A stretch of DNA of 64,000 nucleotides from JASLEW01 sp963732005 (GTDB taxonomy: Bacteria > Acidobacteriota > Thermoanaerobaculia > Multivoradales > UBA5704). This document shows positions 29,501 to 36,744 of the stretch, piece after piece (position 1 is the first letter of the stretch; each line of letters begins with the position of its first letter). The stretch lies in NCBI GenBank assembly GCA_963732005.1, contig CAVSXT010000003.1, forward strand, positions 310,001-374,000, read 5' to 3'. Made by a program: the position numbers and the translations under genes. The notes below the pieces were generated by a model. That model was not told the origin of the DNA and did not search any database. It saw only the letters and a program-made list of their open reading frames with translations.

Positions 29501-31222
29501 GCGGATGGGGTAGGCGGTGTTGGTGGCGCCGTAATTGACACTGCGCAGCGCCTCGGCGACGCAGCAGGCATAGCCCGGCGTCGGGTTGCTCGGCTTGCCG
29601 CTCCAGCTGTTGTAGGCCGGGCACTGGGTGACGTCCGCGTTCCAGTTGCCGTCGTCGCTGCTCGCCAGGCCGTCGGTCAGGAGCAGGACGTACGCCGGCT
29701 TACAGGAGAAGAACGGGTCGCCCGAGGCGCTCGAGGCCGTGCCGATCCAGCTGCTGGCGCCGACCGCCTTGAAGCCGTTGGGAGGCGCGGAGAGCGGCGA
29801 GGTGAGGCCGGTCATGAGATTGAAGAAGCTGTTCATCACGTTGCCGGTCGGCGTGCCGCCTTCCGGTGCGAGCGGCCGCTGCGCCGCGACCTTGAGGCGC
29901 AGGCCGGTCTCGCCGGCGAGCGGGTGGTCCGCCATGTAGTCCGAGATGCTGAAGTCCGCCAAGGTGTTGGCAGGGTTCAGCAGGTTGGGCGCCATGCGCT
30001 GGCTGATCGCCGTCTGCTGGTTGGTCTTCCAGTCCAGCGGGATGATGTCGCCGACGCTGAAGCTGTTGACGGGAGTGCGTGCGGAGGCGTCGGTGCAGGT
30101 CGCCTGCATCATGGTGCAGGTGTTGGTGGCGAAGAGCGAGCCGTTGCACACCGGCACCGGATCGGCGACGCAGGTGCCGCCCGTCAGCCAGGGGTCGTTG
30201 GTGGCGGTGTCGGTGTTCGGTTCCAGCTGATGGTTCGAGTTCGAATAGTTGGCATTGATCTCGCGCGCCGCCTGGCCGCTGCCGGAGTAGAAGGCGCCGC
30301 CGTTGCCGTTGACGTCCGGCACGTTGGTGCCGTTGAGGTCCACCCCCGGGTCCCAGTACAGCGTCTGATTGACCAAAGTGAAGGACATCGTCTTGGTGCC
30401 CTTGGTGAGGATCGAGTTGCAGGCGCTGTTCAGGCACTTGTCGACCTTGACGCTGACCTGTAGCGTCGCGCAGCCCAGAATGGTGGCGCCGCACGAAGAG
30501 GTGGCAGGGTGGGTGAAGGTCACCTTGTAGACGGGCAGGCTGTTGTTGGATTTCTCGGTGATGAAGTAGGACCAGTCCGCGTTGTTGGTGTCGCCGAGCT
30601 TCGGGAAACGCCGCGCCCGCTCCAGCTCCCAGGAGTTGTCGAGGTGGGCCGGTTGCGTCGAGATGCAGCCGACGTTGTTGAAGGGGCTGGGGCCGCCGAG
30701 GGTGCAGCTCCAGGCCTGGTCCCCGAAGAGCTCCTGCTGGTTCGCGGGCGGATAGGGCGTGTTGTCGTCGAGCAGGATGAAGCCGTTCGGCTGCGTGCTG
30801 GCCACCGCGTACCACCAGTACTTCCAGGACATCTTGATCTGGGTCTGGTCGAAGTGGCCAAAGCCGAAGTTGATGTTGGGATGCGACTGCATGATGTTGT
30901 AGATCGTCTGCTTGGCGACGAAGATCTTGGAGTCCGGGTCGTCGCCCATCATCCGCGGCAGGCAGTCGCCGGGGTCGCACTCCGCGGAACAGAAGCCGGC
31001 GGCCACGTCGGCGGCGCTGCAGGCGATCTCCTGGTGCATCGATCCCGAGGTGTCGAGGATGATGAACACGTAGGGGTTCTCCTGCGTGGCGTGCAGCAGG
31101 CTGCGGTCGTCGGCGCGCGCGGCCGGCGCGGCGACGCCGAGCGCCAGCGCCAGCGCCAGCGCTGCGGCCAGCGGCGCGAGCTGCAGGCCCGGGAGCGAAC
31201 AGTGGCGGCGGTAAGGTTCCAT
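26507..31222 (-). CDS. pilY1: PilY1/PilC-type pilus-tip adhesin with vWA domain
   Basis: 1571 residues. A signal peptide ends near AARADD. A von Willebrand A domain follows with the MIDAS motif DTSGSMH near residue 60, interrupted by long Cys-bearing insertions. The C-terminal 700 residues are the Neisseria PilC beta-propeller (VLYFGSDDGEVHALDV, then VAVFGGGMDPG, then YVGTTAGHLYKVDLS, FFDTDRNQYGLAWGTG, the last a calcium-loop-like stretch). PilY1 caps the type IV pilus with the minor pilins, promotes extension and mediates adhesion and surface sensing. A run of paired cysteines in the middle (CCNHAAFLAGECSPEADC, FCCSAADFGYGNC) is unusual and may form a disulphide-knotted insertion. CGGAG lies 5 nt before the ATG. 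It is the distal gene of the PilV-PilW-PilX-PilY1 operon. Confidence 0.92.
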   Translation of the reverse strand: MEPYRRHCSLPGLQLAPLAAALALALALGVAAPAARADDRSLLHATQENPYVFIILDTSGSMHQEIACSAADVAAGFCSAECDPGDCLPRMMGDDPDSKIFVAKQTIYNIMQSHPNINFGFGHFDQTQIKMSWKYWWYAVASTQPNGFILLDDNTPYPPANQQELFGDQAWSCTLGGPSPFNNVGCISTQPAHLDNSWELERARRFPKLGDTNNADWSYFITEKSNNSLPVYKVTFTHPATSSCGATILGCATLQVSVKVDKCLNSACNSILTKGTKTMSFTLVNQTLYWDPGVDLNGTNVPDVNGNGGAFYSGSGQAAREINANYSNSNHQLEPNTDTATNDPWLTGGTCVADPVPVCNGSLFATNTCTMMQATCTDASARTPVNSFSVGDIIPLDWKTNQQTAISQRMAPNLLNPANTLADFSISDYMADHPLAGETGLRLKVAAQRPLAPEGGTPTGNVMNSFFNLMTGLTSPLSAPPNGFKAVGASSWIGTASSASGDPFFSCKPAYVLLLTDGLASSDDGNWNADVTQCPAYNSWSGKPSNPTPGYACCVAEALRSVNYGATNTAYPIRTFVVGLGLTTTQVGGYNNTLQCISDEGGTGNRHFFNGIKNTVAGQPAGFPASDPPSFTYCCNHAAFLAGECSPEADCATPPANFCCSAADFGYGNCAPLNPCDGPGPFLPQSKQQILADLQSVLNLISSQATAFASAAVPSIQSNVQNKELITSFLPLNLPIWPGRVDAFSDPVPTQKINVVLPDGTPGTAVVPDTRPSADCTTPGQQGCHLWNAGGGQLVGGPSTGDTVLAQALKGLDTAGNDPTKRRIYYAPFTPVVPGELRLSLQVPLVTDTGHLYDLESGLGICGPGYSYYPPSSATCTENASGTGSTCTAPTVNYGNPCPSGQTATPAPPVTAYTTAQQAVNFAAAIKSYLDPTTNQPVQYVLGDIFHSNPQVLGQPANTTLFEGNVDGYQTFAATERFRRKVLYFGSDDGEVHALDVGTVTLGTVAGLSAWTFTNGTGNELFAFVPRTVMPTLAALGAAAAPPTNGGAQTFMVDGPPNLAEGFFDATGAASSCSQTPVPATCVWHSLVIGGLREGGHGYYALDVTQPDILQSNFETPNVTSTPAIQLPNPNAANYLPSCINGGAGCGQLPYPTPLWEFTDSIQVAPACVSNCALKPNDEDLSGQPDLGETWSLPNTGRVRICDTSACSTFHEQWVAVFGGGMDPGAANSQGNWLYMLNMATGKIIYKRQLNGSVPSEPAAVDTGQDGYIDTIYVGTTAGHLYKVDLSQPAPLSGANNRVTSTFWQPFEIFDTQGRQMFYPPAVFFDTDRNQYGLAWGTGNRFDLWKSDLTTGRFFVLIDTGFTAANTPTPHTAANLQQLTPDGTLNPNSNFLLSPPGGLLPGYYFELGAGERVLNEAFTLTGVMIFSTYVPKPLTSVTNGTTVCANSGDTHVFVLNINNGDAISQQTGSEGTGTPTGTTNRYFVLAKDLGLNVNTSESTPIIATKANPNPPAEGALSAAIQDVMKQIMALMPANCRYSTKRINITVTDTFNSTYPAAAVPACIIEKNWKEF

Positions 31223-31282
31223 AGAGTCTCCGTGCCCTTTTCTCGGGATCGACCGGGATCAGCTGGCGAGCAAGCCCCGGGA

Positions 31283-31876
31283 TCAGTACTTCAAGCCCGT
31301 CGGCGGGTGGTAGACGATGGCATTGGACTGCGGCGACGGCTGGATGCCGATCATCGACGCGACGACCTGTTGCGCCAAGGTCTGGGAGAAGGCGCTCGGG
31401 ATGGTGTTCAGCCCGAGCCGCGTGGTGGTTACGTTGACGACGGAGGTGGTGTAGGCGTACTGGATCTGCTGGTTCTGGTTGATCTGGCAGAACTCGCAAG
31501 GTTGGGTGTGGATGGCATACAGCGGCGTCACCACGATCTGATCCTCGAAGGTCAGCGGCGGTGCCGCGGCCGCATTGGTGTCCTGCTGGGTGGTGTTGAG
31601 CAGGATGGTCAGCGTTTGCGTGGTGTTGGCGGTCCACAGGGTGCGTGCGGTCGATACCTGGATACCCGAGTCGGAAGCGTAGAAGGTGCGGTTGGCCTCC
31701 CGCTCGTTGGCGCCGATCCGCATCTCGGTCTGGGTCATCAGCGTCAGCGCCAGGCCGGCGATGGTCAGCACCAGCAGCACCAGCAGCGCCACCACGAAGG
31801 CGGTGCCGCGCTCGCCGCGGCGGCGACTGCGGCGCGCCCCGGTACCCGCAGGGACGGTGGCTGGATGATCGATCAT
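31283..31876 (-). CDS. PilX-like minor pilin
   Basis: 197 residues from MIDHPATV. This start was chosen because the upstream gene ends 10 bp earlier and GAGG lies in the gap; a longer reading would overlap PilW. Arg/Gly-rich head, then one long hydrophobic helix (about 25-47, TAFVVALLVLLVLTIAGLAL) and TQTEMRIGANEREANRTFY, the classic PilX N-terminal signature in which the usual Glu5 of pilins is absent. The rest is a small beta-rich globular domain. PilX joins the minor-pilin complex that primes pilus assembly and carries PilY1. Confidence 0.85.
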   Translation of the reverse strand: MIDHPATVPAGTGARRSRRRGERGTAFVVALLVLLVLTIAGLALTLMTQTEMRIGANEREANRTFYASDSGIQVSTARTLWTANTTQTLTILLNTTQQDTNAAAAPPLTFEDQIVVTPLYAIHTQPCEFCQINQNQQIQYAYTTSVVNVTTTRLGLNTIPSAFSQTLAQQVVASMIGIQPSPQSNAIVYHPPTGLKY

Positions 31877-31886
31877 GGGCAGGTCC

Positions 31887-33245
31887 TCACAGGTTGCGCA
31901 GCCCCACCACCGTCTGCAACAGGCGATGGCGATAGGTCCGGCCGCGGAAAGTGTTGGCAAAGTCCGAAGCCGTGTAGGCGTGGTCCTCGATGTTGGTGAT
32001 CTTGGGTCCCTGATAGTTGGGATCGAAGTTGCCGGTCTTGGCCAACGTGGAGATGCGTACCTCGCGCAGCGGCCAGGAGATCAGCGGCGGTGGCAGCGGC
32101 GGGAAGGGCGTGTCGCCGGCAAAGTTGTAGATCCACTCGTCGGTGGTGCTCGGAGTCTGGTTGGGAGGGCTGCCCAGGCCGGTGCCTTCGGTGATCAGGC
32201 CGTCGGCGTTCTTGTCGACGCCGAGGGCGACCTGAAGATCGAGCACGTTGTCGGCGACGTCGACCTGAAGATTGGTGGGATCGCCGTAGTAGGGCAACTC
32301 GGTGCCCGGGTACATCCGGGCGCGCGACAGATGCGGCATGGGATCGTTGAACGGACCGGTGTTGTCCTGGCGGCAATAGTAGCGGTACTCCTCCAGGATG
32401 CCGAGCCAGGCGATGGAGGTCATCCTGGTCGGCAGCCCGTTGGCGCTGCTGACCGCCCCGAGCTGCTGGAAGGCGTTGGCGTTGGCGTCGCCGGTGACGT
32501 TGAAGGCGATCAGGATGCCGTTCGGAATTGCCACCCCGGCCGGGCTCGGACACTGCGGCTGGTTCGCGAGCAGGTTCGAATTGGCGGGGTTGAGCTCGAC
32601 CACGGCGTAGATGCTTTCGTTGATCGGGCTGACCACGATGAGCGGCTCGACCTGGGACGCCGCGGCCGCGGCGTTCACCGCGTTGATCAGCTGCGTCAGG
32701 TCCTGAGCGATGCCGGTGGGGGTGGTGGCGCAGACCACCAACGTGCCGCCGGTGGCGGTCGCCGGCGTGGCGCCATTGGGGGTGAGGACCAGCGACGGGG
32801 CGGCGGGATTGAGCTGGAAGATCGGGGTGCTGAACACTCCGCGCAGCGTCAGGATATCGGAGCCGTCCTGCGCCTTCGGCGAACCGGAGAAGCCGATGGC
32901 GATCTGATCGGAAACCGCCCCGCCGACGTTGTTGCGCACCGCGACCGCGCCGTAGGCCTCGTTCGCCGTGCCTGCCTGCAGCACCGCCGGAAAGCCGCCG
33001 CGCCCAGCTTCGCGGGCCAGGCGCACGATCTCGTACTGGGCGACACGCAGCGACTGCTGCATCTCGCTGACCTGGGCCTGCACCCGGGCCAGCTTGTTGT
33101 GGAAGTCGAACAGGGCGAGGGCGGCCAGGATCACCTCGACGGAGATCAGGGTCGCCGCCACCACCTCGATCAGGCTGAAGCCGCGCTCGCGACGGCGGCG
33201 GCCACACGCCGTCGGCCCGGTGGTCGGATGGGCAGCCGTGTTCAT
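31887..33245 (-). CDS. PilW-like minor pilin
   Basis: 452 residues. A type III prepilin signal RRRERG/FSLIEVVAATL gives cleavage after Gly22 and Glu at mature position 5; PilD at 35874 is the likely peptidase. Two in-frame ATGs occur: GAGGAG directly abuts the first (33254), so it can only serve the second (33245, 9 nt spacing), which is taken as the start. A helix (NKLARVQAQVSEMQQSLRVA) continues the pilin stalk, and the large C-terminal domain is typical of PilW. The gene follows PilV by 13 bp and precedes PilX by 10 bp. Confidence 0.85.
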   Translation of the reverse strand: MNTAAHPTTGPTACGRRRRERGFSLIEVVAATLISVEVILAALALFDFHNKLARVQAQVSEMQQSLRVAQYEIVRLAREAGRGGFPAVLQAGTANEAYGAVAVRNNVGGAVSDQIAIGFSGSPKAQDGSDILTLRGVFSTPIFQLNPAAPSLVLTPNGATPATATGGTLVVCATTPTGIAQDLTQLINAVNAAAAASQVEPLIVVSPINESIYAVVELNPANSNLLANQPQCPSPAGVAIPNGILIAFNVTGDANANAFQQLGAVSSANGLPTRMTSIAWLGILEEYRYYCRQDNTGPFNDPMPHLSRARMYPGTELPYYGDPTNLQVDVADNVLDLQVALGVDKNADGLITEGTGLGSPPNQTPSTTDEWIYNFAGDTPFPPLPPPLISWPLREVRISTLAKTGNFDPNYQGPKITNIEDHAYTASDFANTFRGRTYRHRLLQTVVGLRNL

Positions 33246-33258
33246 CGCCGGCATCTCC

Positions 33259-33783
33259 TCAGAAAGCCTTCAGGAAGCGGATGATCGTCGTCCGATGAGC
33301 GCCTGACGGGCCGACCGGCGAGACGCTCTTGACCTGCACCTGTTGCTGGAGGATCTGCACCTCGTCGACCGGCGAGCCGGCGGCGAGCGGAAAGTCGAAC
33401 ATCTGATCGTCGTCGGTATCGTAGATGTTGTACTGGGTGATGGTCTCGAGGCGCGTCCAGACGCTCAAGGGATTGGCGGGCCTGGTGGTGGTCCATTGCA
33501 AGGTCACCGGATCCAGGAACTCGGTGTTGAGCAGCTGGCTTCCGGACTGCAGCTGGATCGTTTGCTGGGTGAACGGCATGCGGGCGAAGTCCTCTTCCTT
33601 CGACTTCGCGTAGTTGGTCACGCGGGTGTAGTCGGCGCCCGCCATGTTGTCGGTCATCGCCCGGGTGAACAGTGGGATGACGCCGATGGCGGCAACCCCG
33701 ATCAACGCCGCGGCGATCAGCGCTTCGACCAGCGAGAAGCCGTTCTGGCCTCTGGACGCGGGGCCGGTTCTGCAGGATCTCAT
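33259..33783 (-). CDS. PilV-like minor pilin
   Basis: 174 residues. The prepilin signal is RGQNG/FSLVEALIAAALIGV, cleaved after Gly15 with Glu at mature position 5. The hydrophobic helix is followed by a 120-residue globular domain ending in RTTIIRFLKAF. AGGGGAG lies 9 nt before the ATG. It is the first gene of the pilus-tip operon and is read from the sigma54 promoter at 33867-33882, leaving a 5' leader of roughly 70 nt. Confidence 0.85.
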   Translation of the reverse strand: MRSCRTGPASRGQNGFSLVEALIAAALIGVAAIGVIPLFTRAMTDNMAGADYTRVTNYAKSKEEDFARMPFTQQTIQLQSGSQLLNTEFLDPVTLQWTTTRPANPLSVWTRLETITQYNIYDTDDDQMFDFPLAAGSPVDEVQILQQQVQVKSVSPVGPSGAHRTTIIRFLKAF

Positions 33784-33866
33784 CCGCGATAGCTCCCCTT
33801 GGGTTGTGGCCGTGGCGGGCTCGGAAGGGACGCCCCGCGGCGCCAGAGACAGTGCAATACCTCAAT

Positions 33867-33882
33867 AGCAATGCCGGTGCCA
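33867..33882 (-). promoter_or_regulatory. Sigma54 (-24/-12) promoter of the pilV operon
   Basis: Minus-strand sequence TGGCACCGGCATTGCT matches the sigma54 consensus TGGCACrNNNNTTGCW at nearly every position, with GG and GC exactly 10 nt apart. It lies 83 bp upstream of the PilV-like gene, facing it. In Pseudomonas and Myxococcus, pilin genes are driven by sigma54 with the PilR activator. Confidence 0.8.
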
Positions 33883-33924
33883 GCCGCGGCAGCCTTCGGC
33901 CTTGCAGCCTCAAACTTCGACCGG

Positions 33925-35877
33925 TCAGTGGTTTGGCTCGTCGGTATCGAGTTCCGCCGGCAGGGCTCTGTCGGTCGTTGCGCTACCTTCGGTAACAAAA
34001 GTGTCGCGGGAGAAGAGCAGGCGCGCGAGGGTGCCGCCGCCCTGGCGGTCCTCCAGGCGAATGCGGCCGCCGTGGAGGGTGACGATGCGATGGGCGAGCG
34101 CCAGGCCCAGGCCGACGCCGCCGGCGCGCCCGGTGGCGAAGGGGTGAAAGAGGCGCTCGCGCAGCTCGGCCGGAACGCCCTGGCCGCGGTCGGCGACGGT
34201 CAACTCGACGCCTGCCGGCAGGTCGTCCACCGTCACTTCCACCGGTCCCGTGCGGCCGGCCTCGCGCTCGGCCTGGGCGGCGTTGTGCAGCACGTTGCGT
34301 AGCGCCCGCTCGATGAGCTGGGGATCGCCGCGCAGGCCCACGTCCCCGCGGCCGGGAGCGCGCACCTCGACGGCGATGCCGGCGAGCGCCGGATCGGCCG
34401 CCGCGCGGCGGGCCAGGGCCGTCATCGAGAACAGCTGCGGGCGGGCGGTGCCCGGCCGGGCAAAGGCCAGGAAATCCTCGAGCACCCGCTGCAAATGGTC
34501 GGACTCGTGGCGGATCTCGGCCAGGAAGTCGGCGATCGATTCCTCGTCCGGACGGCGCTCGATCAGCGTCAGGTAGCCGCGCAGCGTGGCCAGGCTGTTG
34601 CGCAGCTCGTGGGCGACGCCGGCCGCCATCTCGCCCACCGTATCCAGGCGGTCGGCGAGGCGGCTGTCCTCGGCCCGCCGGCGCGCCTCGGTCAGGTCGG
34701 CGAACAGCACCAGGAAGCCGCGCGCGGCGCCGTCGTCGCGGCGCAGCGGATGGACGCTCAGGCCCAGTGTCGCCGCCTCGCCGCCGGCGCGGCGCAGGGT
34801 GCACTCGCGGCGCTGGACGGGTTTACCCAAAGCGGTCGCCGCCTCGAGCAGCGCCAGCAGCTCGGGGTGCGGCGCCAGCAGCTCGCCGAGCCGCGGCGGC
34901 GACTCGCCGGCGGCGGGCGGCACCACGTCCAGGAGGCTGGCGCCCAGGGCGTTGAGCGACAGCACGCTGCCGTCGCGGCCGAGCAGCAGCAGGCCGCTCT
35001 CGAGGCTGGCGGCGAGCGTCCGCTCGAGGGCCGCCAGGTCGTCGTCGGCGCGGCGTCCCTCCGGAGCCCCGGCCGCCGGCTCGCGCTGGCGCTCGCCGAG
35101 CGCCTCGAGGGCGCGCCCAAGAGTGGCGATCAGGAACTCGGCCTCGTCCTCGCCCGCCGCGGCCGGCGCGCCGAGCTGGCGGGCGCGGGCGAGCAGCGTC
35201 TCGTACGGCGTCAGCAGGCGGCGCAAGGAGAGCAGGACCAGCAGCACCAGGGCGCTGTTGACCGGCAGCACCAGCCAGCACAGCAGGCGGACCGCGCGCA
35301 GCTGGGCGCCGAGGGTGGCGGCGTCGAGATCGACCCGGACGTAGAGGGCGGAGCCCCCCGGCGCGCCGGCGGCCGGCGCCGCCGCCAGCGGCACGACGGC
35401 GGCGACCTCGTCCGGCAGGTCGGCGTCGGGCCCGGCGGCGAAGGGCGCGGCGGCGAACGCTCTGGCGGCGGTGTGCAGCGGCGGCAGCTCGCCGCCGGCG
35501 CTCGCCAGCGGCGCGCCGGCGGCGTCGAGCAGGGCGGCGCCGCGGGCGCCCGGCGCCAGCAGGCGGAGCCGGTCGCCGGATGGCGCGCGCGTGCCTCCCG
35601 CCTCGCCGGCCACCAGCAAGCGGACGGCGACGGCGCGCGCCAGCCGCTCCGCCTCCTGCTGGCGCTCGTCCCGCAGGCCCAACAGGGCGCCGCGGTAGGA
35701 GAACAGGGTGAAGGTCGAGACCACCACCAGCAGCAGCAGCGCCGCCGGCAGCAGGAACAGCACCTCGTCGCGCAGCCCGAGGCGCGATCGTCTCCCGGGA
35801 TCGTCGTGCCCGTCGATTCCCGGGTTCGCCGGGTTCGCCGGGCTCGGTGGTCTCGGCGCGCTCGGCGGCGCGCTCAT
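33925..35877 (-). CDS. PilS/NtrB-like membrane histidine kinase
   Basis: 650 residues, start ATG 35877 overlapping the pilD stop (ATGA). Topology: a first membrane helix near 39-60 (VLFLLPAALLLLVVVSTFTLF), an extracytoplasmic sensor loop, a second helix near 192-218, then a PAS domain (LLLGRDGSVLSLNALGASLL), a HisKA dimerisation helix with phosphoacceptor His near 423 (AGVAHELRNSLATLRGY) and a HATPase domain with N-box RNVLHNAAQAE, G1 DRGQGVPAEL and G2 GGVGLGLALAHR. It autophosphorylates and passes phosphate to a response regulator. No regulator is adjacent; the NtrC-type regulator at 6471 is the only one in the window and fits the sigma54 promoters next to this kinase. Co-transcribed with pilD. 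Confidence 0.9.
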   Translation of the reverse strand: MSAPPSAPRPPSPANPANPGIDGHDDPGRRSRLGLRDEVLFLLPAALLLLVVVSTFTLFSYRGALLGLRDERQQEAERLARAVAVRLLVAGEAGGTRAPSGDRLRLLAPGARGAALLDAAGAPLASAGGELPPLHTAARAFAAAPFAAGPDADLPDEVAAVVPLAAAPAAGAPGGSALYVRVDLDAATLGAQLRAVRLLCWLVLPVNSALVLLVLLSLRRLLTPYETLLARARQLGAPAAAGEDEAEFLIATLGRALEALGERQREPAAGAPEGRRADDDLAALERTLAASLESGLLLLGRDGSVLSLNALGASLLDVVPPAAGESPPRLGELLAPHPELLALLEAATALGKPVQRRECTLRRAGGEAATLGLSVHPLRRDDGAARGFLVLFADLTEARRRAEDSRLADRLDTVGEMAAGVAHELRNSLATLRGYLTLIERRPDEESIADFLAEIRHESDHLQRVLEDFLAFARPGTARPQLFSMTALARRAAADPALAGIAVEVRAPGRGDVGLRGDPQLIERALRNVLHNAAQAEREAGRTGPVEVTVDDLPAGVELTVADRGQGVPAELRERLFHPFATGRAGGVGLGLALAHRIVTLHGGRIRLEDRQGGGTLARLLFSRDTFVTEGSATTDRALPAELDTDEPNH

Positions 35878-36647
35878 AGCAGGCCGGCGTACCAGGCGGC
35901 GAGCTCGCGGCCGGCGAACAGCGCGGTGAGCCCTCCCAGTGCCAGGAAGCTGCCGAACGGCAGCTTCGTCCTCATGCCGGCGCCGCCGCGCCAGATCAGC
36001 GCCAGGCCGGTCAGGGCGCCGGCGAAGGAGCCGAAGAACAGCGCCACCAGGGTGCCCCGCCAGCCCAGGAAGGCGCCGATCAGCGCCAGCATCTTGACGT
36101 CGCCGAGCCCCATGCCCTCCTCGTGCCGCAGCAGGTACCACGCTCCCCAGATCGCCAGCAGGATCGCGGCGCCCAGCAGCGCCCCGAGCACCGCCTGCCA
36201 CAGACCCCCCCAGGGCAGCCAGGGTTGCAGGGCGAGGCCGGCGGCGATGCCGGGCAACGTCAACCGGTCGGGCAGCAGCAGATGCTCGAGGTCGATCAGG
36301 CCGAGGGCGATCATCAGGCAGCAGAAGAGCGCCGCCGCCGGCGCCGCCAGCGGCAGGCCGAAACGTTCGAGGCAGCCGACGAACAGCAGCGCCGTGAACG
36401 CTTCGACCAGCGGATAGCGCCAGGAGATGGGTGCCTTGCAGGCGCGGCAGCGGCCGCCGAGCAGCGCGAACGACAGCAGCGGCAGGTTGTCGTGGGCCGC
36501 GATCGGGGCGCCGCACGCCGGGCAGGCGGAGCGCGGCAGCACGGTCGAGAGGCCGCGCGGCAGGCGGTGGACGACGACGTTGAGGTAGCTGCCGGCGATC
36601 AGGCCGAGCAGCGCCGCATAGGCGTCGAGCAAGAGACGAGGGAGCAC
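35874..36647 (-). CDS. pilD: Prepilin leader peptidase / N-methyltransferase
   Basis: 257 residues, integral membrane aspartyl protease. The cytoplasmic loop has two CxxC pairs (Cys42/45 in CPACG and Cys67/70 in CRAC), the zinc site of the methyltransferase domain. The protease motif GLGDVKM gives catalytic Asp183 (GxGD). It cleaves the Gly/Phe bond of the prepilins PilV, PilW and the pilin at 39166, then methylates the new N-terminus. The start is GTG with no Shine-Dalgarno site; TAGAAT lies 9 nt upstream (see the promoter entry). Followed by the kinase with a 4-nt overlap. Confidence 0.92.
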   Translation of the reverse strand: MLPRLLLDAYAALLGLIAGSYLNVVVHRLPRGLSTVLPRSACPACGAPIAAHDNLPLLSFALLGGRCRACKAPISWRYPLVEAFTALLFVGCLERFGLPLAAPAAALFCCLMIALGLIDLEHLLLPDRLTLPGIAAGLALQPWLPWGGLWQAVLGALLGAAILLAIWGAWYLLRHEEGMGLGDVKMLALIGAFLGWRGTLVALFFGSFAGALTGLALIWRGGAGMRTKLPFGSFLALGGLTALFAGRELAAWYAGLL

Positions 36648-36656
36648 GATCGCCGG

Positions 36657-36662
36657 ATTCTA
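36657..36662 (-). promoter_or_regulatory. -10-like box 9 nt before pilD
   Basis: TAGAAT on the minus strand ends 9 nt before the GTG start, and no ribosome site is present. This fits a leaderless transcript; the same layout recurs at several other genes here. Confidence 0.35.
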
Positions 36663-36691
36663 CGCGAGCCGCCCCGGCGACCGCCGGCCCA

Positions 36692-36744
36692 GGTAGTGCT
36701 CAGAGCACTACCCCGGCCCGCCGGCCGGCGCCGCGGTAGTGCTC
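36692..36744. repeat. Palindrome plus repeat of GGTAGTGCTC
   Basis: GGTAGTGCTC-A-GAGCACTACC is a perfect 10-bp inverted repeat around one base (36692-36712). A third copy of GGTAGTGCTC lies at 36735-36744, running into the end of the YfhO-like gene. It has no T-run, so it is not a standard terminator; an operator or mRNA-processing site in the 95-bp gap before pilD is possible. Confidence 0.6.

Noticed and set aside
28244..30463. 739-residue plus-strand frame
   Set aside because: Antisense of pilY1; Arg/Gly/Val-rich composition without motifs, typical of shadow frames in GC-rich DNA.
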